From: an uncultured Porphyromonas sp.
Lineage (GTDB): Bacteria; Bacteroidota; Bacteroidia; Bacteroidales; Porphyromonadaceae
Direction of reading: 5' to 3'
Length of the DNA stretch: 7,841 bases
Assembly (NCBI GenBank): GCA_900546675.1
Contig: URDQ01000075.1
Span: 1-7,841 of the forward strand
Shown: positions 1 through 3,389 of the stretch, piece by piece
Layout of the letters: every line of letters starts with the position of its first letter
Position numbering within the stretch: position 1 is the stretch's first letter
Made by a program: the position numbers and the translations under genes
Notes under the pieces: model-generated
Seen by the model: the letters and a program-made list of their open reading frames with translations, nothing else
Databases searched by the model: none
Told to the model about the DNA's origin: nothing

Positions 1-29
1 GGGTGCGATCCATTTTTTGTAGGTATGAG

Positions 30-60
30 TTGCATTTACTAATTGAATATACAATCTTTG
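30..60 (+). promoter_or_regulatory. weak candidate promoter upstream of the CCACGTGG repeat cluster
   Basis: A TTG at 30-32 is followed after 20 bases by AATCTTTG at 53-60, seven of eight matches to the Bacteroidota -7 box TAnnTTTG. The spacing fits the known -33/-7 arrangement. No credible gene follows closely, so if used it would transcribe the repeat cluster and perhaps reach the gene at 401. Such short matches arise by chance in AT-rich DNA, so this is a tentative call. Confidence 0.18.
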
Positions 61-106
61 ACTTCGCAAAGCGCACGAGTGGCTCCCCACGTGGAGAATT
101 TCAAAT

Positions 107-140
107 GCCCACGTGGAGATAAAAGATTCTCCACGTGGGC
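107..140. repeat. perfect 13-bp inverted repeat (hairpin) inside the CCACGTGG cluster
   Basis: GCCCACGTGGAGA at 107-119 is the exact reverse complement of TCTCCACGTGGGC at 128-140, with an 8-base AT-rich loop (TAAAAGAT) at 120-127. It is formed by the second and third copies of the cluster in opposite orientation. No T-run follows, so it is not a typical intrinsic terminator. It could act as a cruciform, an operator for a dimeric protein, or an RNA hairpin. Confidence 0.7.
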
Positions 141-151
141 GAGAAATAATT

Positions 152-190
152 CTTCGGAGGAATCAAATGAAACTTCGGAGGAATCATTTT
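152..190. repeat. two-copy direct repeat of CTTCGGAGGAATCA, 21-bp period
   Basis: CTTCGGAGGAATCA begins at 152 and again at 173. The copies are followed by AATGA and TTTT, so identity ends after 14 bases. The word contains the short palindromic arrangement TTC-GGAG-GAA. It sits between the third and fourth copies of the CCACGTGG family and may belong to the same compound intergenic repeat. No function can be read from it. Confidence 0.6.
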
Positions 191-265
191 GCGCCTACGT
201 GGAGAATTTTCGTTTTCCACCTAGATATTGGCAAATAGCCACGTGGAGATCTAGACACGGTGCGT

Positions 266-297
266 GACGAGTAGCCGTTTGCAGGGACGCACTGGTC
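266..297 (+). repeat. decayed arm of the hairpin repeat family found at 2591-3087
   Basis: This stretch aligns with the left arm of the inverted-repeat elements after oadB. It reads GACGAGTAgCCgTTTGcAGG and then GACGCACtGGTC, where lower case marks differences from the downstream consensus. The match breaks in the hairpin: the loop GGTCT is preserved only as tGGTCg and the second stem half is missing. It is best read as a degenerate single arm. With the intact copies downstream, it places this family on both sides of the two decarboxylase genes. Confidence 0.6.
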
Positions 298-359
298 GTT
301 ACATTCATAGTTTACAAAAATGCAACACTCTAGATGTCCTTACTTTGCCGAAGAAAATG

Positions 360-367
360 TACCTTTG
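360..367 (+). promoter_or_regulatory. candidate -7 box (TACCTTTG) for the gene at 401
   Basis: TACCTTTG is a perfect match to the Bacteroidota -7 consensus TAnnTTTG and lies 33 bases before the ATG, which would give a short leader of roughly 25-30 bases. No good -33 TTTG/TTG is found 19-21 bases upstream; the nearest TTTG, at 344-347, is only 12 bases away. The box is flanked by a small inverted repeat, TTGCC at 345-349 and GGCAA at 367-371. The same eight bases occur before ftsH at 3304-3311, which modestly supports the call. Confidence 0.4.
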
Positions 368-400
368 GCAATCTAATCTTAGCGATATATATGTGAGCTT

Positions 401-1372
401 ATGCGACGAGTCACACTGCCAGCTTTACAGAGACTACTACTCCTCTCTACAATAGCCACCCTATGGGCCACCCTCCCGCTCTCATCACAGAGCATCACGG
501 CGGCACGGATCAATGAGGTGATGATAGATAATGTGGATAACTACATTGATAACTATGGCAAGCGTAGCCCTTGGATAGAGATCTACAACTCCTCTGCGGG
601 GACGATAGACCTGGCGGGTTGCTTCCTGACCGATGATCCGCAGCATCTCAAGAAGTATATGATCCCTAAGGGGGATGTGCTGACGGTGGTCAAGCCGAGG
701 CAGAGTGCCGTCTTCTTTGCCGACGAGATGCCAATGCGAGGCACCTTTCACCTAAACTTCACGCTAGCACCTGACACCACGCACTATCTAGCTTTGATAA
801 GCAACGATGGGAGTACTATCATCGATGAGGTAAAGGTGCCAGCATCTCTACCCGCCAACCACTCCTACGCTCGTGTCGAGGACGGGGTGCGTACAGCTGT
901 CGCTGCCGAAGCTTGGCATATCACGCAGCACACGACGCCTGGATCTAACAATGTGGTCAAGGACAAGAATGAGAAGATAGACCGCCTACAGGAGGCCGAC
1001 CCTAATGGCTTTGTGATGACCATCACCGCTATGCTGGTGGTCTTCTCGGGGCTACTGATCCTCTTCTTGGCCTATAAGCTTGTCGGAATCGTGGCGATGC
1101 GTATCGAGGGGCGTCAGGAGAGTCTGCGTGATCGACTGCACAATCGACTAGAGAAGCGACTAGACCAAAAGCCTGCAGAGGAGACCAACATGACCGAAGA
1201 CCCGCTCGTGGCTGTCGCTATCTCACTGGCGCTGACGAGTGAGCTAGAGATAGGCGGTGGAGAGGCGCCCGGACGACTCACGATACGTCCTCACACGCTA
1301 CCTTACACGCCGTGGAGTGACAAGAGCCAAATGATGCGTCCTACGGTAGACTATAAGCGACTGAAAGCGTAA
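401..1372 (+). CDS. lamin-tail-domain protein with OadG-like membrane segment (Na+-translocating decarboxylase gamma-type subunit)
   Basis: This 323-residue protein starts with a likely signal peptide (basic MRR, hydrophobic run about residues 12-27, possible cleavage near 34-35). A lamin-tail-like beta domain follows, about residues 36-165, with the family-style opening RINEVMID and PWIEIYNSS, IDLAGCFLTDD and VKPRQSAVFFAD. After a linker there is one transmembrane helix, about 204-230 (FVMTITAMLVVFSGLLILFL), and then a charged cytoplasmic stretch. The single helix plus charged tail resembles OadG, the small gamma subunit that anchors oxaloacetate or methylmalonyl-CoA decarboxylase pumps. LTD-OadG fusions are known next to these pumps in Bacteroidota. 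The beta-subunit gene follows 32 bases later, so the two are probably co-transcribed. The residue 36-200 part would be periplasmic; its role is not known to me. The ATG at 401 is chosen because the ATG at 391 is followed at once by a stop. A gamma-subunit role is inferred from context and topology. Confidence 0.85.
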   Translation: MRRVTLPALQRLLLLSTIATLWATLPLSSQSITAARINEVMIDNVDNYIDNYGKRSPWIEIYNSSAGTIDLAGCFLTDDPQHLKKYMIPKGDVLTVVKPRQSAVFFADEMPMRGTFHLNFTLAPDTTHYLALISNDGSTIIDEVKVPASLPANHSYARVEDGVRTAVAAEAWHITQHTTPGSNNVVKDKNEKIDRLQEADPNGFVMTITAMLVVFSGLLILFLAYKLVGIVAMRIEGRQESLRDRLHNRLEKRLDQKPAEETNMTEDPLVAVAISLALTSELEIGGGEAPGRLTIRPHTLPYTPWSDKSQMMRPTVDYKRLKA

Positions 1373-1404
1373 CTCTAGACCTAAGCGATTAACGAGATAG
1401 CCTT

Positions 1405-2559
1405 ATGAATTTTTGGAACTTCCTTGTTGAGAATATAGAGATCTTCTCTACTTATACGGGCTTTGCCAATGTGACGACGGGTCACGTGATTATGATCCTG
1501 ATTGGTGCCCTATTTATCTTCCTAGGCATACGCTTTAGGTTCGAGCCGCTGCTCTTGATTCCCATTGGCTTTGGTATGCTGATTGGCAATATTCCTTTTA
1601 AGGATGCGGGCTTGCAGATCGGCATCTATGAGGAGGGTTCTGTCCTCAACATCCTCTACCAGGGAGTGAGACAGGGGTGGTACCCGCCACTGATCTTCCT
1701 CGGCATCGGGGCGATGACAGACTTCTCGGCGCTGATCTCCAATCCTAAGCTAATGCTGGTGGGCGCAGCTGCGCAGTTTGGCATCTTTGGTGCCTATATG
1801 ATCGCCCTGCAGCTAGGCTTCGAGCCCAATGCTGCGGGAGCTATCGGTATCATCGGAGGTGCTGATGGCCCGACAGCTATCTTCCTCTCGTCAAAGCTGG
1901 CTCCCGACCTACTCGGTGCTATCGCTGTCTCGGCTTACTCCTATATGGCACTGGTGCCAATCATACAACCGCCTTTCATGCGTCTGCTGACGACCGACAA
2001 GGAGCGACGCATACGTATGAAGCCACCTCGCAAGGTGTCTCGTGTAGAGCGTATCCTCTTCCCTATCTTCGGACTTCTCTTGACGGGCTTCCTCGTACCC
2101 TCTGGTCTACCTCTGCTGGGGATGCTTTTCTTCGGCAATATCCTCAAGGAGAGCGGTGTCTGCGATCGTCTAGCTCGTACGGCTCGTGAGCCACTTATCG
2201 ACATCGTCACGATCCTCCTCGGTGTGACGGTAGGAGCCTCGACGCAGGCAACGCACTTCCTCACGCTCGACTCGGTAAAGATCTTTATGCTCGGTGCGCT
2301 CTCCTTTATCATAGCGACCTGCTCGGGAGTACTTTTTGTCAAGTTGATGAACCTCTTCCTCAAGGATGAGAACAAGATCAATCCGCTGATCGGCAATGCA
2401 GGTGTCTCGGCTGTTCCTGACTCGGCGCGCATATCGCAGATCGAGGGCGTCAAGTATGACCGTACGAACTACTTGCTGATGCACGCAATGGGACCAAATG
2501 TGGCAGGCGTCATCGGTTCTGCGGTTGCTGCGGGTGTCCTCCTCGGCTTCCTATCTTAA
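1405..2559 (+). CDS. oadB: Na+-translocating decarboxylase beta subunit (oxaloacetate / methylmalonyl-CoA decarboxylase type)
   Basis: This 384-residue, highly hydrophobic protein is the membrane channel subunit that couples decarboxylation of carboxybiotin to Na+ export. Seen in the sequence: the family hallmark GGADGPTAIF around residues 151-160, whose Asp (about D154) corresponds to the Na+/proton-coupling Asp of the Klebsiella OadB; a second conserved region, GNAGVSAVP (about 330-338), matching the conserved Asn/Gly/Ser helix near the C terminus; and MGPNVAGVIGSAVAAG close to the end. Many transmembrane helices are evident throughout. Length is slightly below the 430-odd residues of the enterobacterial protein but normal for short-N-terminus members. 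It follows the gamma-type gene by 32 bases. The substrate cannot be read from a beta subunit alone; in Bacteroidales it is commonly methylmalonyl-CoA (then also called mmdB), in the succinate-propionate route. No carboxyltransferase or biotin carrier is present in the window. Confidence 0.95.
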   Translation: MNFWNFLVENIEIFSTYTGFANVTTGHVIMILIGALFIFLGIRFRFEPLLLIPIGFGMLIGNIPFKDAGLQIGIYEEGSVLNILYQGVRQGWYPPLIFLGIGAMTDFSALISNPKLMLVGAAAQFGIFGAYMIALQLGFEPNAAGAIGIIGGADGPTAIFLSSKLAPDLLGAIAVSAYSYMALVPIIQPPFMRLLTTDKERRIRMKPPRKVSRVERILFPIFGLLLTGFLVPSGLPLLGMLFFGNILKESGVCDRLARTAREPLIDIVTILLGVTVGASTQATHFLTLDSVKIFMLGALSFIIATCSGVLFVKLMNLFLKDENKINPLIGNAGVSAVPDSARISQIEGVKYDRTNYLLMHAMGPNVAGVIGSAVAAGVLLGFLS

Positions 2560-2590
2560 AGCTCACGAGTAGCGACGATACGTGCAACGA

Positions 2591-2718
2591 CGAGACGTGT
2601 AACCCTTTGTAGGGACGCACGGTCTGTGCGTCCGTCCCCGTTAAAACCACGAATGCTGTAATCTTTGACACAACGGACGCACAGACCGTGCGTCCCTACA
2701 AAGGGTTACTCGTCTCGC
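2591..2718. repeat. inverted-repeat element 1 (two hairpin-bearing arms, MITE/REP-pair-like)
   Basis: Arms at 2601-2635 and 2674-2708 are perfect reverse complements over 35 bases and extend to 45 bases (2591-2635 / 2674-2718) with two mismatches. A 38-base centre (2636-2673) separates them. Each arm also folds on itself: stem GGACGCAC, loop GGTCT, stem GTGCGTCC at 2613-2633, and the mirror form with loop AGACC at 2675-2695. The outer edge reads ACCCTTTGTAGGG on the left and CCCTACAAAGGGT on the right. The element begins 31 bases after the oadB stop, so it might also end or stabilise that transcript, although no long T-run follows. There is no coding capacity, so movement would need a transposase supplied elsewhere. 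Confidence 0.85.
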
Positions 2719-2720
2719 TT

Positions 2721-2757
2721 TGACACAATGGACGCACGACCATAAGTCCATACAAAT
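2721..2757. repeat. degenerate fragment of the same hairpin family
   Basis: Directly after element 1, the sequence GACACAATGGACGCACGACC and then the remnant GTCCATACAAA follow the order of a right arm (ACAACGGACGCAC, AGACC, CGTCCCTACAAAGGG) with many changes and a disrupted hairpin. It reads as an old copy that lost its pairing. The boundaries are approximate. Confidence 0.45.
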
Positions 2758-2808
2758 ACTGGTGTTACAGCGTCTGATGGCTGGATTTGTCGTGTTGATG
2801 TGATTCGT

Positions 2809-2888
2809 GTAGGGGCGGACCTGCGTGTCCGCCCGCAGAATAGACTACGCTCAGGTGAGGACGGGCGGACACATAGGTCCGCCCCTAC
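2809..2888. repeat. inverted-repeat element 2 (variant stem GGGCGGAC)
   Basis: Arms at 2809-2835 and 2862-2888 are reverse complements over 27 bases with two adjacent mismatches, separated by 26 bases. Each arm contains its own perfect 8-bp hairpin: GGGCGGAC, loop CTGCGT, GTCCGCCC at 2813-2834, and GGGCGGAC, loop ACATAG, GTCCGCCC at 2863-2884. The right edge (CCCCTACAAAGGGTTACACG) is the same kind as in elements 1 and 3, but the stem is different. On the left the edge is shortened: CGTGT joins directly to AGGGG where the family pattern would have ten extra bases (AACCCTTTGT), consistent with a small deletion. This is a sequence variant of the same architecture. Confidence 0.8.
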
Positions 2889-2920
2889 AAAGGGTTACAC
2901 GTATCATCGCTATACGTCAA

Positions 2921-2942
2921 GTGCGTCCGTTGTCGACAAAGC
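2921..2942 (-). repeat. short reverse-strand remnant of the hairpin family
   Basis: GTGCGTCCGTTGT followed by CGACAAAGC is, on the reverse strand, close to the inner part of a right arm (GCTTTG, ACAACGGACGCAC). It lies directly against element 3 and represents half of a unit. It is too short for a firm call. Confidence 0.4.
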
Positions 2943-2946
2943 AAGA

Positions 2947-3087
2947 CGAGTAACCCGCTGTAGGGACGCACGGTCTGTGCGTCCGTCCCCGTTAAAACCA
3001 CGAATGCTGTAACCTTTGATACAACGGACGCTGTAACCTTTGATACAACGGACGCTCAGACCGAGCGTCCCTACAAAGGGCTACTCG
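2947..3087. repeat. inverted-repeat element 3, with compensatory change in one arm
   Basis: Arms at 2947-2986 and 3048-3087 pair over 40 bases with five mismatches. The left half repeats element 1 exactly: 54 bases at 2959-3012 are identical to 2608-2661. Each arm has its own perfect hairpin: GGACGCAC/GTGCGTCC (loop GGTCT) at 2964-2984 and GGACGCTC/GAGCGTCC (loop AGACC) at 3050-3070. Two of the five mismatches between arms form a compensating pair, so both small hairpins stay perfectly paired. The centre is enlarged by a 24-bp tandem duplication. The right edge runs directly into the 27-bp tandem array. Confidence 0.85.
3006..3053. repeat. 24-bp unit duplicated in tandem inside element 3
   Basis: The 24 bases at 3006-3029 (beginning GCTGTAACCTTTGATACAAC) are repeated exactly at 3030-3053. 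Element 1 has a single copy of the equivalent stretch, with two base changes (2655 onward). The duplication is therefore local to element 3 and probably recent. It is typical of replication slippage. Confidence 0.85.
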
Positions 3088-3233
3088 TATCGCTTTGATA
3101 CAAAGGGCTACTCGTATCGCTTTGATACAAAGGGCTACTCGTATAGCTTTGATACAAAGAGCTACTCGTATAGCTTTGATACAAAGAGCTACTCGTATAG
3201 CTTTGATACAAAGGGCTACTCGTATAGCTTTGA
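3072..3233. repeat. six 27-bp tandem repeats (minisatellite) upstream of ftsH
   Basis: Six head-to-tail 27-bp units start at 3072, 3099, 3126, 3153, 3180 and 3207. Each begins TACAAAG and contains GCTACTCGTAT and GCTTTGA. They differ at only two places: GGGC or GAGC after TACAAA (GAGC in units 4 and 5), and TATCGC (units 1-2) or TATAGC (units 3-6). The first unit overlaps the right edge of inverted-repeat element 3, so the array looks like an expansion of that edge. Because 27 is a multiple of three, open frames run through it on both strands; their products are monotonous nine-residue repeats (such as GYSYSFDTK) and are not credible proteins. Between units, CTTTG-ATA-CAAAG forms a small 5-bp palindrome. 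Confidence 0.92.
3121..3232 (+). promoter_or_regulatory. four overlapping promoter-like units in the 27-bp array, directed toward ftsH
   Basis: TAGCTTTG, a perfect TAnnTTTG -7 box, occurs at 3144-3151, 3171-3178, 3198-3205 and 3225-3232. In every case a TTTG lies exactly 19 bases upstream, at 3121-3124, 3148-3151, 3175-3178 and 3202-3205. A TTTG -33 box with 19-21 bases to TAnnTTTG is the known primary-sigma promoter pattern of Bacteroidota. The TTTG of one -7 box also serves as the -33 box of the next. Units 1 and 2 have TCGC in place of TAGC and lack the -7 match. The reverse strand of the array has no comparable pair. Activity is inferred. Confidence 0.5.
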
Positions 3234-3303
3234 TACAACGAACCTCGTAAGATTTGCATAGTTGATCACCTTCGAGACACGAAGTCTCTATGGGGTTATT
3301 TTG

Positions 3304-3311
3304 TACCTTTG
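3304..3311 (+). promoter_or_regulatory. candidate -7 box (TACCTTTG) proximal to ftsH
   Basis: TACCTTTG matches TAnnTTTG perfectly and would place transcription start about 70 bases before the ftsH ATG. No TTTG/TTG stands 19-21 bases upstream, so the -33 part is weak. It is identical to the box before the gene at 401. Just upstream, at 3270-3288, CTTCG/CGAAG and GAGAC/GTCTC form two overlapping, mutually exclusive small inverted repeats. Confidence 0.4.
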
Positions 3312-3389
3312 CGGACAAAGGTGTGCCAATAGATCTGCAAGGTGGATTGTGGTACGCTTTTTGAAAGGTAACTAGAAAGAATCCTATTG

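Larger units (their letters stand above)
87..250. repeat. cluster of five CCACGTGGAGAA/T repeats in non-coding DNA
   Basis: Five copies of a 12-base word occur in 164 bases. CCACGTGGAGAA is at 87-98, CCACGTGGAGAT at 109-120, an inverted copy TTCTCCACGTGG at 127-138, CTACGTGGAGAA (one change) at 195-206, and CCACGTGGAGAT at 239-250. The core CCACGTGG is itself a perfect 8-base palindrome, while the GAGAA/GAGAT tail gives direction. The copies are unevenly spaced, so this is not a simple tandem array. A short reading frame crosses the cluster, but it starts at TTG and its residues only reflect the repeats. The cluster could be a dispersed intergenic repeat family or a set of protein-binding sites. 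The sequence does not decide between these. Confidence 0.75.

Noticed and set aside
43..267. A 74-codon open frame across the 5' repeat cluster
   Set aside because: It begins at TTG, has no ribosome-binding site, and its residues simply reflect the CCACGTGG and TTCGGAGG repeats. No domain is recognisable.
1941..2484. Long reverse-strand frames opposite oadB
   Set aside because: They are shadows of a strongly supported membrane-protein gene, rich in Arg and Ser as expected for antisense frames of GC-rich coding DNA, with no domain.
2800..3012. A 70-codon forward frame (MIRVGADLRVRPQ) across element 2
   Set aside because: Its sequence comes from the GGGGCGGACCTGCGTGTCC hairpin repeat. Such peptides are frequent false gene calls over these repeats.
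3072..3233. The 27-bp array as a CRISPR array
   Set aside because: The units are directly abutting with no unique spacers, there is no leader, and no cas genes are present.
3040..3261. A forward frame encoding repeated GYSYSFDTK units
   Set aside because: Same cause as the reverse frame: it is the 27-bp array read in frame. There is no start context and no flanking unique protein sequence.
2992..3318. A 108-codon reverse-strand frame with repeated AIRVALCIK-like nonamers
   Set aside because: The frame stays open only because the tandem period (27) is a multiple of three. The opposite strand and another frame are open for the same reason, which argues against any of them being a protein.
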